Shown: piece after piece, positions 1 through 6,562 of the stretch | How positions within the stretch are numbered: the stretch's first letter is position 1 | Layout: each line of letters starts with the position of its first letter | IMG/VR virus record: IMGVR_UViG_3300015371_000087 | Span: 1 to 40,755 of that record | From: a virus | Strand: one strand, 5' to 3' | Length of the DNA: 40,755 bases | The notes under the pieces: generated by a model | Seen by the model: only the letters and a program-made list of their open reading frames with translations | What the model was told of the DNA's origin: nothing | Databases searched by the model: none | Translations under genes and position numbers: made by a program

Positions 1-153
1 CGCTGTCGCGCCGGTGAATACGCAACATCGCGGCGACGTTCGCAGGAACGTCATGCGCGGGGTGCTGTGCGCGAGCAGGTTTTGCTGATCAGCATCTTCT
101 TCTGGACATTGCTCGTTACGGTCCTCATCACCGTCGCAATCAACAACTGGTAA
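1..153 (+). CDS. Small membrane protein, C-terminal part only
   Basis: The reading frame is open from the first base of the window and stops with TAA at 151-153, so only the last 50 residues are seen. The N-terminal visible half is rich in Arg; the C-terminal half is a single hydrophobic stretch (about residues 27-46, VLLISIFFWTLLVTVLITVA) that reads as one transmembrane helix ending just before the stop. The next gene's Shine-Dalgarno (AAGGAG) overlaps this stop codon, so the two are likely co-transcribed. No family is recognised. The start lies outside the window. Confidence 0.6.
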   Translation, partial: RCRAGEYATSRRRSQERHARGAVREQVLLISIFFWTLLVTVLITVAINNW

Positions 154-162
154 GGAGTAGGC

Positions 163-399
163 ATGGAGCAGGAAGAGATCACCGCAATGAACATCCACTT
201 GGACTACAAGATCCGAGTGTACTGGCAGGATCAGGTGTTCTTCGCGGATCGCTGCGAAGTCTTCATGGACGAGCAGATGGTCCAGTGGATCAAGTTCATC
301 GCGAAGAACGGTCACATGATCGGGCACGAAACGATGGTTCGCACCGACCAGGTGTTGATCGTCCGCGTCGATCCGGAGCAGCAGAATGTCAGCAACTGA
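163..399 (+). CDS. Hypothetical protein, 78 aa
   Basis: ATG at 163 follows AAGGAG at 152-157 at good spacing, which supports this start. The protein is soluble, with alternating hydrophobic residues (YKIRVYW, VLIVRV) that suggest a small beta fold. An internal ATG at residue 9 is an alternative start without a better ribosome site. The next gene overlaps its end by 14 bases. I do not recognise a family. Confidence 0.7.
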   Translation: MEQEEITAMNIHLDYKIRVYWQDQVFFADRCEVFMDEQMVQWIKFIAKNGHMIGHETMVRTDQVLIVRVDPEQQNVSN

Positions 400-577
400 G
401 CGGCGCGAGGTCATCGAGGAAATCGACGACGTCTTCAAGGACTTGTACAACCGCCTGACGTCGGCAACGAATCGGGCGCTGCTGGGCGATATGTCAATCA
501 TCGCACAGATCGTTGACAGCGGCAACCGCGCGTTCGCCGACACGATGTTGCATCGCGAAGCATCCGCTCGCGACTAA
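386..577 (+). CDS. Hypothetical helical protein, 63 aa
   Basis: The ATG at 386 lies inside the end of the previous gene, with GGAG a few bases upstream, an arrangement usual in this window. The sequence is charged and predicted helical (EVIEEIDDVFKDLYNRL), without Cys or membrane segments. It is followed by a good Shine-Dalgarno for the next gene. Function unknown. Confidence 0.6.
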   Translation: MSATERREVIEEIDDVFKDLYNRLTSATNRALLGDMSIIAQIVDSGNRAFADTMLHREASARD

Positions 578-596
578 CCCAACAGGAGGAACTAGC

Positions 597-782
597 ATGG
601 CAATTGTCGAGACCACCCGGCGGCCCGTCCCTTGCGACAAGCCGAATGAGGCCGATACGCTCGCCACCCACTGGAAGGCGGCGAAGGCGAGCGGCTCAAT
701 GCTGCGCGTCGAGAACAAGGGCAAGTCCGAGTACCTGAACCCGGACCACGTCGTCGGCATCACTGACGGGACCAACGACTAG
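597..782 (+). CDS. Hypothetical protein, 61 aa
   Basis: The start at ATG 597 was chosen over an in-frame ATG at 513 because AGGAGGA lies at 583-589 and the longer version would run through the previous gene. The product is polar and soluble, with a C-terminal segment (YLNPDHVVGITDG) that looks like a small beta element. Its TAG stop shares the last G with the GTG start of the next gene. No recognised family. Confidence 0.65.
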   Translation: MAIVETTRRPVPCDKPNEADTLATHWKAAKASGSMLRVENKGKSEYLNPDHVVGITDGTND

Positions 783-979
783 TGCGCAACACGCGCAAGG
801 GCTTCCAGAAGGGCGCCAAGCGAGCTACCCCGCCAACCGGCGGGGTAGTTGACCTAACGCTGGTGTATCAACCGTCGCCCCGGCCAAGGCGCAAGGTTGA
901 TCCGCTGGCGCGGCTGCGGGAATGGGAGCGAAACAATGGCGGGGTGCTGGGAGAGGACGGACGCTTTGTCAAGATGTGA
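782..979 (+). CDS. Hypothetical basic protein, 65 aa (GTG start)
   Basis: GTG at 782 overlaps the previous stop by one base. The product is strongly basic at the N-terminus (RNTRKGFQKGAKR). A perfect 10-bp inverted repeat (825-834 with 839-848, AACC loop) sits inside the coding sequence, which is unusual and could mean the RNA structure matters more than the peptide. A 41-base overlap with the next gene also leaves some doubt. Confidence 0.45.
   Translation: MRNTRKGFQKGAKRATPPTGGVVDLTLVYQPSPRPRRKVDPLARLREWERNNGGVLGEDGRFVKM
825..848 (+). other. Perfect 10-bp GC-rich hairpin inside a small ORF
   Basis: CTACCCCGCC at 825-834 pairs with GGCGGGGTAG at 839-848 around the loop AACC. The stem is as strong as the terminator-like hairpins elsewhere in the window but has no T-tract. 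It lies within the 782-979 reading frame. It may be an internal terminator or processing site; the sequence alone does not decide. Confidence 0.4.
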
Positions 980-1133
980 GCATTGCGGCGAAGAGTTCGA
1001 CCCGGACGACAATCGAGCTGAACTCGGAAAGGTTGACGAGGACGGCGACTACATCGAGAACACGGAATCAATCGTCGTTCACATGGAGCCGTGCGGCACT
1101 TGGCTCTTGAACAACGGTTGGGCAATCGCGTAA
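939..1133 (+). CDS. Small zinc-finger-like protein, 64 aa
   Basis: ATG at 939 follows GGGAGC at good distance and is preferred to an upstream in-frame ATG at 897 and a TTG at 966. The protein has a CEHC pair near residues 13-16 and a later HMEPC, giving four potential zinc ligands (C, C, H, C). The middle is acidic. It overlaps the preceding gene by 41 bases. A DNA- or protein-binding role is possible but inferred only from the Cys/His pattern. Confidence 0.55.
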   Translation, partial: AGCWERTDALSRCEHCGEEFDPDDNRAELGKVDEDGDYIENTESIVVHMEPCGTWLLNNGWAIA

Positions 1134-1152
1134 CGCGGAGAGAGGGGTCAAA

Positions 1153-1647
1153 ATGACGGACCTACTTGCAGACGGGTTGTACACACTGACGGTCGTATCG
1201 GTCGATTCGATGCACGGACTCGATGACGAAAACGTGTTCGTGCTCGAACTCGATGGCGCGCCAAAGCCTTGTTGCATGTACGCGCCGAATAGCGAAGTCG
1301 GTCGCCAGCGCGTCTGGGGCGATATCGTGGATGACTGGTACCAACTGCCCGATGCGGTCGGGCGCACCTTCATCTTTCCGATCCGGCAAGTTCAGATCGG
1401 CAGCCTGGTTCTGAATCAGGTCGATGCGCCGCTAGTCGAGCTTGTCCCGACGATGACATACCACGAGCTTCGCGCATGCCGTATGCTCTTGGGCAAGTTC
1501 ATCGAGTATCTGCCGACGATCCTCACCGGCGAGGACATGGACCACGAACTCGTGGACGCAACGAATTTGACCTACGCCTTCTTGAACTCGATTCTCAAGA
1601 ACGCGGAGGCCGACGAGCTTCAGCGGGTATCTGACCCCGCCCGCTGA
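1153..1647 (+). CDS. Hypothetical protein, 164 aa
   Basis: ATG at 1153 follows GGAGAGAGGGG at appropriate spacing. The protein is acidic and soluble: a beta-rich first half (YTLTVVSVD, VFVLELDG) and a helical second half (YHELRACRMLLGKFIEYL). No catalytic motif stands out and I do not recognise a family. The coding end, including the stop codon, forms one arm of the first of three tandem hairpins (1621-1707). Confidence 0.75.
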   Translation: MTDLLADGLYTLTVVSVDSMHGLDDENVFVLELDGAPKPCCMYAPNSEVGRQRVWGDIVDDWYQLPDAVGRTFIFPIRQVQIGSLVLNQVDAPLVELVPTMTYHELRACRMLLGKFIEYLPTILTGEDMDHELVDATNLTYAFLNSILKNAEADELQRVSDPAR

Positions 1648-1707
1648 GGAAACCCCGCCTAGAGCGGGTCGTGGGGCGCGGTGCCAAGTCCGCCGGTGCC
1701 GCGCCCC
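1621..1707 (+). promoter_or_regulatory. Three tandem hairpins, attenuator- or processing-like
   Basis: Hairpin 1 is CAGCGGG 1621-1627 with CCCGCTG 1640-1646; hairpin 2 is CCCGC 1654-1658 with GCGGG 1664-1668; hairpin 3 is GGGGCGCGGTGCC 1673-1685 with GGTGCCGCGCCCC 1695-1707 (13 pairs, two of them G-T). The GCGGG and CCCGC arms of hairpins 1 and 2 can swap partners, so alternative folds exist. There is no T-tract. It fills the 86-base gap before the gene at 1734. Confidence 0.5.
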
Positions 1708-1718
1708 GCGTCTACTTC

Positions 1719-1730
1719 AACCGAAAGGTT
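1719..1730 (+). promoter_or_regulatory. Mini-hairpin presenting the ribosome-binding site
   Basis: AACC-GAAA-GGTT forms a four-pair stem with a GNRA-type loop directly upstream of ATG 1734. The purine-rich GAAAGG is the only Shine-Dalgarno candidate. Nearly the same element occurs before the next gene at 2148-2162. Confidence 0.45.
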
Positions 1731-1733
1731 ACA

Positions 1734-2150
1734 ATGGCAAAGATCAAGTCGAAGTTCCTCGACAAGCTGCACAGAGACTTCACCAACCGCATGAAGGAAC
1801 TGCAAGCGGCAGTCGATGAGACTGAGTTCTTGGAGGGTCTGCTCCAGACGCTCGAAACTGAGGCCGCGCCCAAGAAGCGCCGGGGCGTCGGACCATATGC
1901 CCGCACCGCCGAGGTACCTTGGCCGGTAGTTCAGACTTGGTTCTTAGCTACCTATGGCCCGACTGATCAGTACCGCAACCGCGAGCTTGCCGAGCATTTC
2001 GACAAGACTCCGGGCTGGGCCCAGATCCGGACGAACAAGATGCTCAAGGAGGGCATGCTTGAGCGGTACGGCAACGGGCTGTACCGGCGTCCGGCAATCT
2101 ACACCGGTGAGCTGGCGCGCTTGAGCGTCGGCAACGGAATCATCAACTAA
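1734..2150 (+). CDS. Hypothetical protein with winged-helix-like C-terminus, 138 aa
   Basis: The start at ATG 1734 is preferred to an in-frame start at 1671 because the longer form would cover the strong hairpin at 1673-1707, and a mini-hairpin with GAAAGG precedes 1734. Residues about 1-50 are charged and helical (coiled-coil-like). Residues about 60-120 have a helix-turn-helix followed by a basic hairpin (ELAEHFDKTPGWAQIRTNKM, then ERYGNGLYRRP), like a small winged helix. It may bind DNA; no family is assigned. Confidence 0.65.
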   Translation: MAKIKSKFLDKLHRDFTNRMKELQAAVDETEFLEGLLQTLETEAAPKKRRGVGPYARTAEVPWPVVQTWFLATYGPTDQYRNRELAEHFDKTPGWAQIRTNKMLKEGMLERYGNGLYRRPAIYTGELARLSVGNGIIN

Positions 2151-2162
2151 CCGAAAGGGTTA
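2148..2162 (+). promoter_or_regulatory. Mini-hairpin presenting the ribosome-binding site
   Basis: TAACC-GAAAG-GGTTA forms a five-pair stem one base before ATG 2164. It starts within the stop codon of the previous gene and carries GAAAGGG as the Shine-Dalgarno. It is a near copy of the element at 1719-1730. Confidence 0.45.
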
Positions 2163-2163
2163 C

Positions 2164-2502
2164 ATGAGGGACCATAAGATCGAATTCATGGGCGCTGCCA
2201 TTGAGACGTGGCAAGAGTGCGTGACGTTCCTGGGCCGCACCCAGCCGTCCGCACTGGATGGCAACGACGTTGCAGTCGCATGGATGGAAATGCGCGACTC
2301 GCTCTACAACGGCATGCTGCACGTCATGCTGACGAGCACCGAACACGACGGCGACGTCAAAGTCTGGCCGGACGGCACGAAGGAGGGCAAGAGCTTCTTC
2401 TGGAAGCATGAGAAGTCCGGCTACCACGGCGGGCTGATCTTCCATCCGATCTACAAGGACGGGGTCAAGCAGGAAGTCGGAAGGTGGTCGATCCACACAT
2501 GA
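2164..2502 (+). CDS. Hypothetical protein, 112 aa
   Basis: ATG at 2164 lies immediately after the GAAAGGG mini-hairpin. The protein is soluble and His/Trp-rich toward its C-terminus (FFWKHEKSGYHGGLIFHPIY). No metal-binding pattern is firm enough to name. Its stop overlaps the next start as ATGA, so translation is probably coupled. Family not recognised. Confidence 0.7.
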   Translation: MRDHKIEFMGAAIETWQECVTFLGRTQPSALDGNDVAVAWMEMRDSLYNGMLHVMLTSTEHDGDVKVWPDGTKEGKSFFWKHEKSGYHGGLIFHPIYKDGVKQEVGRWSIHT

Positions 2503-2738
2503 ACGGCGAACAGATCGGCGCTGTGATGCGCTACGCCGCGATTGCCGAGGCTGAACTTCTCGGTATCAGCGAGGACATTCACACCGGCGAAATGCTGGTC
2601 GTGCTACACGAGCCGAAGCGTGAGATGTGGAGTCTCAATCTCGCAACGGCAACATCAGAAGAGTTCTATGAGCGGCGTTTCTTCACGGACGAGCGCGCCG
2701 CCTTCGACGCCTTCGGGACAGAACACAACGGGAGGTAG
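2499..2738 (+). CDS. Hypothetical protein, 79 aa
   Basis: ATG at 2499 overlaps the previous stop (ATGA). A GTG at 2484 in the same frame directly follows GGAAG and is a possible alternative start. The product is an acidic, soluble protein with a helix then beta strands (EMLVVLHEP, MWSLNL). Unknown function. Confidence 0.6.
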   Translation: MNGEQIGAVMRYAAIAEAELLGISEDIHTGEMLVVLHEPKREMWSLNLATATSEEFYERRFFTDERAAFDAFGTEHNGR

Positions 2739-2740
2739 CT

Positions 2741-2983
2741 ATGTCAATGTACGACGAGTATGAGGACTACGACGACTGGGCCGAGCGCGTCGAGCGGTTC
2801 GCTGACCCCGGCGGCAACAGCGCACTACATGCAGCGGGTGCTGATAACCCGCGCAACCTACCCTGCCCGAACTGCGGCGCTGAGAACGTGTTGACGCCGC
2901 GTGACGTGCAGGCCGGGTACCAATGCGACCATTGCGCCGACGTTGCCGAGGGCCGCGCCATGCCGAGCTTCTCAGAGTACTGA
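2741..2983 (+). CDS. Acidic zinc-ribbon protein, 80 aa
   Basis: ATG at 2741 follows GGGAGGTAGCT. The first 25 residues are very acidic and Tyr-rich; residues about 42-68 hold a CPNC ... CDHC pair separated by about 18 residues, the classic spacing of a zinc ribbon. Such modules bind nucleic acid or act as scaffolds; the exact role here is unknown. The stop overlaps the next start (TGATG). Confidence 0.7.
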   Translation: MSMYDEYEDYDDWAERVERFADPGGNSALHAAGADNPRNLPCPNCGAENVLTPRDVQAGYQCDHCADVAEGRAMPSFSEY

Positions 2984-3222
2984 TGAAGATTAGCGATGCA
3001 CAAGAGCGAATCGCTGGACTACTCGGTCGTGACGTTGAGCTAGTCCAGGCCAAGCGCATGAAGAACGACGTGCTGCTAGTGATCACGGACGACACGATTC
3101 GCCACAAGGGAAGTGGCTTTGGTGACGTCACGGTGCATACGCGCCGTCTGACGCTCTTCCAAGGCGACGCGCAGAAGGGCCAGTTCATACTTGCAAACGC
3201 ACAAATGAAGGGAAAGTCGTGA
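2983..3222 (+). CDS. Hypothetical protein, 79 aa
   Basis: The start at ATG 2983 overlaps the stop of the zinc-ribbon gene by one base, and was chosen over an in-frame start at 2923 that would lie entirely inside that gene. The protein is basic and soluble with a beta-rich centre (VLLVITDDTIRH, DVTVHTRRLTLF). No family recognised. Confidence 0.65.
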   Translation: MKISDAQERIAGLLGRDVELVQAKRMKNDVLLVITDDTIRHKGSGFGDVTVHTRRLTLFQGDAQKGQFILANAQMKGKS

Positions 3223-3521
3223 TGGCAAATCGAGACATGACGAAGCTCGACCACCCGAAGGTCGATCAGGACGGGACGATCACCTGCGACACGCCGGGAA
3301 GCATCAACCTCTTCGCGCTGGAGTCGATGGTCGGTCGCCTGCGGATCGAAGCCGCTGGCATGCGCTTTCGCGTCAACACCGGGCCGGTGGCGAAGCGTCT
3401 GTTGAAGGAGGCCGGACGCGAGGCACCGCGAGACAGGGAGAAGTTGGCAGAGGCGTTCCGCGCCTACGTTGACGATCTCAAGAAGGAGCAGTTGGGTGCG
3501 CCTCGTGACATTGCTGGTTGA
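3222..3521 (+). CDS. Hypothetical protein, 99 aa
   Basis: ATG at 3222 overlaps the previous stop (TGATG), and a GTG lies one codon upstream. AAGGGAAAG upstream is the likely ribosome site. The C-terminal half is helical and charged (REKLAEAFRAYVDDLKKEQ). No motif was found that names the function. Confidence 0.65.
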   Translation: MANRDMTKLDHPKVDQDGTITCDTPGSINLFALESMVGRLRIEAAGMRFRVNTGPVAKRLLKEAGREAPRDREKLAEAFRAYVDDLKKEQLGAPRDIAG

Positions 3522-3663
3522 CGAGAATCGCTGCGGCGAGATTTTCGTTCACCGCGTCGATCTGGCAACCGGCGCAATCTCGGAGGACTTTGTCAGGGTC
3601 TCAACGATCCTGCCGAATGACCTCGAAAAGCTGATCGGAGTCAAAGAGGAGTTTGTGGACTAA
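3496..3663 (+). CDS. Hypothetical protein, 55 aa (GTG start)
   Basis: GTG at 3496 lies 7 bases after AAGGAG (3483-3488), a much better site than an upstream start at 3469. The product is short and beta-rich (VRLVTLLVDENRCGEIFVH). It overlaps the previous gene by 26 bases and touches the next (TAATG). Function unknown. Confidence 0.55.
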   Translation: MRLVTLLVDENRCGEIFVHRVDLATGAISEDFVRVSTILPNDLEKLIGVKEEFVD

Positions 3664-3923
3664 TGGCAAATCTCACCAAGAGCGGTCGGCGTGCAGGCCG
3701 ACCGAAGTCAGAACAACTTACGAAGGCCCAGGAGACCAACTTCAAGTATCTCTTTGCGCGACTGCTGGGGTGGGTCGAGGATCGCAAGCCAACTGACTAC
3801 TACCCCGGTCGCCCGGAGGATGGGCACTTCGCCGGTGACGTGCGCTCGCAGCGGATCGAGTTCATCGTCGGTACGGTCACCTACGACGTCATCTTGACGT
3901 GTCGCCGCAATGACCTTGATTAG
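3663..3923 (+). CDS. Hypothetical protein, 86 aa
   Basis: ATG at 3663 shares an A with the preceding TAA. The N-terminus is basic (KSGRRAGRPKSEQ, resembling an AT-hook GRP core), followed by a region with aromatic and acidic residues. It overlaps the SLOG-like gene downstream by 14 bases. DNA binding is only a guess from the GRP motif. Confidence 0.6.
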   Translation: MANLTKSGRRAGRPKSEQLTKAQETNFKYLFARLLGWVEDRKPTDYYPGRPEDGHFAGDVRSQRIEFIVGTVTYDVILTCRRNDLD

Positions 3924-4395
3924 AGCCTTTACCGGCCCGACTCGTCTGACCGAGGACCAGGTCGAGTGGATCGAGGAAGAGATCAACGGCTTGATTGATG
4001 AGCCGGACGAGGTTCGCACCGGCTGCGCACCGGGCCTCGACACAATTGCGGCACACCTGCAATGGGCAGAGTTCCCACGTGCTAAACACCGCCTTTTTGT
4101 GCCTTCGGCATACCACAACGAAAAAATCGTGGCCTATCTCGGCGGACGGGACGAGGACGTTCATGTAATCCGCTGTCCGCGCAAGACACAGCGCGCCGAG
4201 GCTTACCGAACGCGGAATGAGTGGATGATAAGAGGCGTTCACGATCCGATGCAGGATCTACTTCTTCCACCGGCACACGAGCTTGAGGCGTTCGTTTTCA
4301 AGCCGGAGTTCTACCGCTCCGGCGAGTGGATGTCAATAAACATTGCGATCAAGAGCGGGGTGCTGGTGAACAAGCACGTAATTCCGGAGGCTTGA
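3910..4395 (+). CDS. SLOG-fold nucleotide-binding protein (DUF2493/YspA-like)
   Basis: The 161-residue product begins with a beta strand and GPT loop (AFTGPTRLT), then a glycine loop near residue 38 (TGCAPGLDTIAA), an RxxRN segment near residue 100 (YRTRNEWM) and SGEW near residue 137. This order (first Gly loop, GxD loop, RN, then SG-T/E) matches the SLOG superfamily of Rossmann-like folds seen in DprA, YspA and LOG proteins, which bind nucleotides or nucleotide-derived ligands. The ligand is unknown. In a phage it might sense or sequester a signalling nucleotide or act in nucleotide salvage; that is inference. It sits in a run of small early genes and overlaps the next gene by one base. Confidence 0.65.
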   Translation: MTLIRAFTGPTRLTEDQVEWIEEEINGLIDEPDEVRTGCAPGLDTIAAHLQWAEFPRAKHRLFVPSAYHNEKIVAYLGGRDEDVHVIRCPRKTQRAEAYRTRNEWMIRGVHDPMQDLLLPPAHELEAFVFKPEFYRSGEWMSINIAIKSGVLVNKHVIPEA

Positions 4396-4637
4396 TGAAG
4401 GGCAACTACGAAACAGCCAAGCGGCTGCTCGAAGCGAACCCAAAGACAACACGCGAAGAGGTCATGGAGGCGTGCGGCTGCGGCGAGCTACAGGCAGCCG
4501 CTTTCATGCAGCGGTTCGCTGCTGAGCAGCACTTCTCAAAGCACCCTAACGAGTTGTTCGAGGGTCGCTACAAGGGCGAGGCCGAGCCGAAGCATCGGCG
4601 CGTGCCAAAGCCAAAGAAGGGCCAACAGAAAGGGTAG
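4395..4637 (+). CDS. Hypothetical helical protein, basic tail, 80 aa
   Basis: ATG at 4395 overlaps the preceding TGA and follows CCGGAGG; an upstream in-frame start at 4326 would lie inside the SLOG gene. Residues about 1-45 have a helix-turn-helix-like pattern (TTREEVMEACGCGELQAAAF) and the C-terminus is Lys/Arg/Pro-rich. It may bind nucleic acid; this is not proven by the sequence. Confidence 0.6.
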   Translation: MKGNYETAKRLLEANPKTTREEVMEACGCGELQAAAFMQRFAAEQHFSKHPNELFEGRYKGEAEPKHRRVPKPKKGQQKG

Positions 4638-4638
4638 C

Positions 4639-5109
4639 ATGATTGTTGCAGACGTAATTTCAGGCGGATGGGTGGTGGGGATCGTCGTCCTGCTCATCTG
4701 CCTCGTGATCGGGGTCTGCTTGATAGCGGGCGCTTTCATCACGTCGGATGACTACGACCGCTGGCCGTTCCTGATCGGCGGATTCGTCATCCTCTTCCTG
4801 GCCGGAGGAATCTGGCTATGGGCGTCGTGGCCGTTGAAGTACGACTACCACCACTGGGTCGATATTCGCGGCAAGGTGCAGCGGACCAGCAGCCGGTTCA
4901 TCTCAGCAGGCGATAACGGCGGCACCAATCAGCGGTTCGTGTTCGTGATCAACGGCAAGGCGTATGGCGTCGATGATACCCGCGCCTCTCTGACCCGCGT
5001 CGGGAACATCGTTCACCTTCGCTGCAAGAAGGAACACCAGTTCTTCCAGAAGTACAGCGACGACGGATGGGCGTGCCGCTGGATGAACGACTCGCAAATC
5101 TCAAACTAG
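4639..5109 (+). CDS. Two-TM membrane protein with soluble C-terminal domain, 156 aa
   Basis: Two hydrophobic helices are evident: about residues 10-33 (WVVGIVVLLICLVIGVCLI) and 43-65 (PFLIGGFVILFLAGGIWLWA). They are followed by an 85-residue soluble, beta-rich domain. With two helices both termini should be on the same side of the membrane. The start lies just after the previous stop. The location in an early operon argues against a holin; a role in host takeover or superinfection exclusion is possible but unsupported. Confidence 0.7.
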   Translation: MIVADVISGGWVVGIVVLLICLVIGVCLIAGAFITSDDYDRWPFLIGGFVILFLAGGIWLWASWPLKYDYHHWVDIRGKVQRTSSRFISAGDNGGTNQRFVFVINGKAYGVDDTRASLTRVGNIVHLRCKKEHQFFQKYSDDGWACRWMNDSQISN

Positions 5110-5118
5110 GAGGGCCAC

Positions 5119-5340
5119 ATGAAGAAGCCAGGCAAGAAGCAACGGATTCTCGACAAGGAAGTCGAGCGCATGCGCCAGATGGTGCAACGCCGCGAGCAAA
5201 AGCTCGCCCGAGCTAGGGTCAAGCTCGCGCAGGCCGAGGACCGGGCTGAGAAGCACCGTGAGCGCGGCAACAAGGCCGAGCCGGTGCCGGACGACCAGAC
5301 ACAGCACGGCGTTCCCGAGGCCCACCCGCACGGCGTCTGA
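5119..5340 (+). CDS. Coiled-coil protein, 73 aa
   Basis: ATG follows AGGAGGGCCAC. Residues 1-55 are an almost uninterrupted charged helix (EVERMRQMVQRREQKLARAR and on), with heptad-like spacing expected of a coiled coil. The C-terminus is Pro/His-rich and disordered. The stop overlaps the MazG start (TGATG). It may be an adaptor; no family is named. Confidence 0.65.
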   Translation: MKKPGKKQRILDKEVERMRQMVQRREQKLARARVKLAQAEDRAEKHRERGNKAEPVPDDQTQHGVPEAHPHGV

Positions 5341-5753
5341 TGCCTAGCTCAATTCCGATGGACGAGTATCAGATCGCCGCTTGCCGGACGGCCTGGTACC
5401 CGCATGCCTGGGAGGGAGCACACCCGACGGCAATCGCCTACAACGGTCTCAAGATCAACGGCGAGGCAGGGGAGATTGCCGAGATCATCGGCAAGACATG
5501 GCGTGCAGGCGGGGACCTAGTTCACCTGTCTCCCCGCGAGCGCCTGCTAGTGCTCAACGAGGTTGGCGACGTTCAGTGGTATTGCGCGACGTTGTCGCGC
5601 GAGCTAAACGCGCACCTCAGCGACGTTGCCAAGTGGAACCTGTTCAAGCTCGCGAAGCGCGCCGAGCTTGGCCCTGAGGGATGGGACGAGGACAAAAAGG
5701 AGGAATTCCTCGAAGAGTACTGGTCAGAAATCGACAACATGCTGAGAGGCTAA
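5340..5753 (+). CDS. MazG-like nucleotide pyrophosphohydrolase
   Basis: The 137-residue protein has the paired metal-binding motifs of all-alpha NTP pyrophosphohydrolases: EAGEIAE near residue 40 (ExxE) and EVGDVQWY near residue 79 (ExxD), on helices separated by about 35 residues. The family hydrolyses NTPs or dNTPs to monophosphates and pyrophosphate with Mg2+. In phages it may clean the nucleotide pool, lower (p)ppGpp signalling, or remove a specific dNTP. The start overlaps the previous stop (TGATG). The length fits a single-domain MazG-like enzyme. Confidence 0.8.
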   Translation: MPSSIPMDEYQIAACRTAWYPHAWEGAHPTAIAYNGLKINGEAGEIAEIIGKTWRAGGDLVHLSPRERLLVLNEVGDVQWYCATLSRELNAHLSDVAKWNLFKLAKRAELGPEGWDEDKKEEFLEEYWSEIDNMLRG

Positions 5754-5939
5754 ATGGATTGCGATTCTATCACGGTCCGCGTTGACGTAGATCGTGACAA
5801 GGTCGGTCCGCCGGGTGCCGAAAAGGTGCTCATCGAACGGGTGCTGAAGGATCACGCGTTCGTACGTTCCGCAGTCATCCTTCGCAATGACGGCTTCAGT
5901 CACCTGATGCCGGACGAAACCACAAGAAGGAGTAAGTAA
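5754..5939 (+). CDS. Hypothetical protein, 61 aa
   Basis: ATG begins directly after the TAA of the MazG gene. The protein is beta-rich (SITVRVDVD, SAVILRNDG) and ends two bases before the HU-like gene, whose Shine-Dalgarno (AAGGAG) lies within its last codons. Function unknown. Confidence 0.6.
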   Translation: MDCDSITVRVDVDRDKVGPPGAEKVLIERVLKDHAFVRSAVILRNDGFSHLMPDETTRRSK

Positions 5940-5940
5940 C

Positions 5941-6264
5941 ATGGCCGCAAAGTTGACGCAGGCGCAGTTCAGCAAGGCCGTTGCCGACGAGCTTGGCGAG
6001 GACTGGTCGAAGGCAGAGGTTGACGCCGTCCTCGAAACGGTCGGTGAGCTTCTGGCGAAGAACCTCAAGCTCAAGCGCGGCGAGCAGGGCGCGGTGATTC
6101 CGGTGAAGGGCATCGGTCGCGTCACCGTCAAGCGGACGCCTGCCAAGCCGAAGCGCATGGGTCGCAACCCGGCGACCGGCGAGGAAATGATGCTGAAGCC
6201 GAAGCCAGCCAGCACGCGGGTTCGCATCAGCCCGGAAAAGAAGCTGCGTGATGCCCTCTCCTAG
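5941..6264 (+). CDS. HU/IHF-family DNA-binding protein
   Basis: The 107-residue protein starts with a helical dimerisation region, then a beta arm containing GIGRVTVKRTPAKPKRMGRN and PATGEE. This matches the HU signature (GFGxF...R..RxGRNPxTGE), followed by the closing helix (PEKKLRDAL). HU-like proteins bend and compact DNA and help replication, recombination or packaging. ATG 5941 follows AAGGAG. Compared with bacterial HU it is slightly longer in the arm. Confidence 0.85.
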   Translation: MAAKLTQAQFSKAVADELGEDWSKAEVDAVLETVGELLAKNLKLKRGEQGAVIPVKGIGRVTVKRTPAKPKRMGRNPATGEEMMLKPKPASTRVRISPEKKLRDALS

Positions 6265-6562
6265 TACAGTCGGCAAGTCAAAGCTCAAGCGTTCGATTGT
6301 CATAAATCGACGCGGGACTTTCAGCGGTTCCGATGCCTTTGGCAAGTTCGTGATCTCTGGCGGGCCGTGCTCTTTGTGCGGCTTGTCGGGACTCAACGTG
6401 AAGTATCAGCCGAAGGCATTCAAGTTGCCGAAGGACATCACTCCGGAGGCGACGATCCTCAAGACGACCGACAACTACATCGGTATCAACTGCGGCTGCT
6501 ACGGCAAGCTGCACCGGCAGATCACACACATTACCGAAAGGTGGGACGGAAATGGCAGTTAG
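6251..6562 (+). CDS. Cys-rich zinc-binding-like protein, 103 aa
   Basis: ATG at 6251 overlaps the HU-like gene by 14 bases; a GTG lies one codon upstream. The protein has PCSLCG near residue 40 and NCGCYGKLH near residue 80, giving four cysteines and a His in zinc-ribbon-like spacing. The flanking regions are basic. It resembles the other small Cys-rich proteins of this operon but is not a copy of them. Role unknown. Confidence 0.6.
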   Translation: MPSPSTVGKSKLKRSIVINRRGTFSGSDAFGKFVISGGPCSLCGLSGLNVKYQPKAFKLPKDITPEATILKTTDNYIGINCGCYGKLHRQITHITERWDGNGS

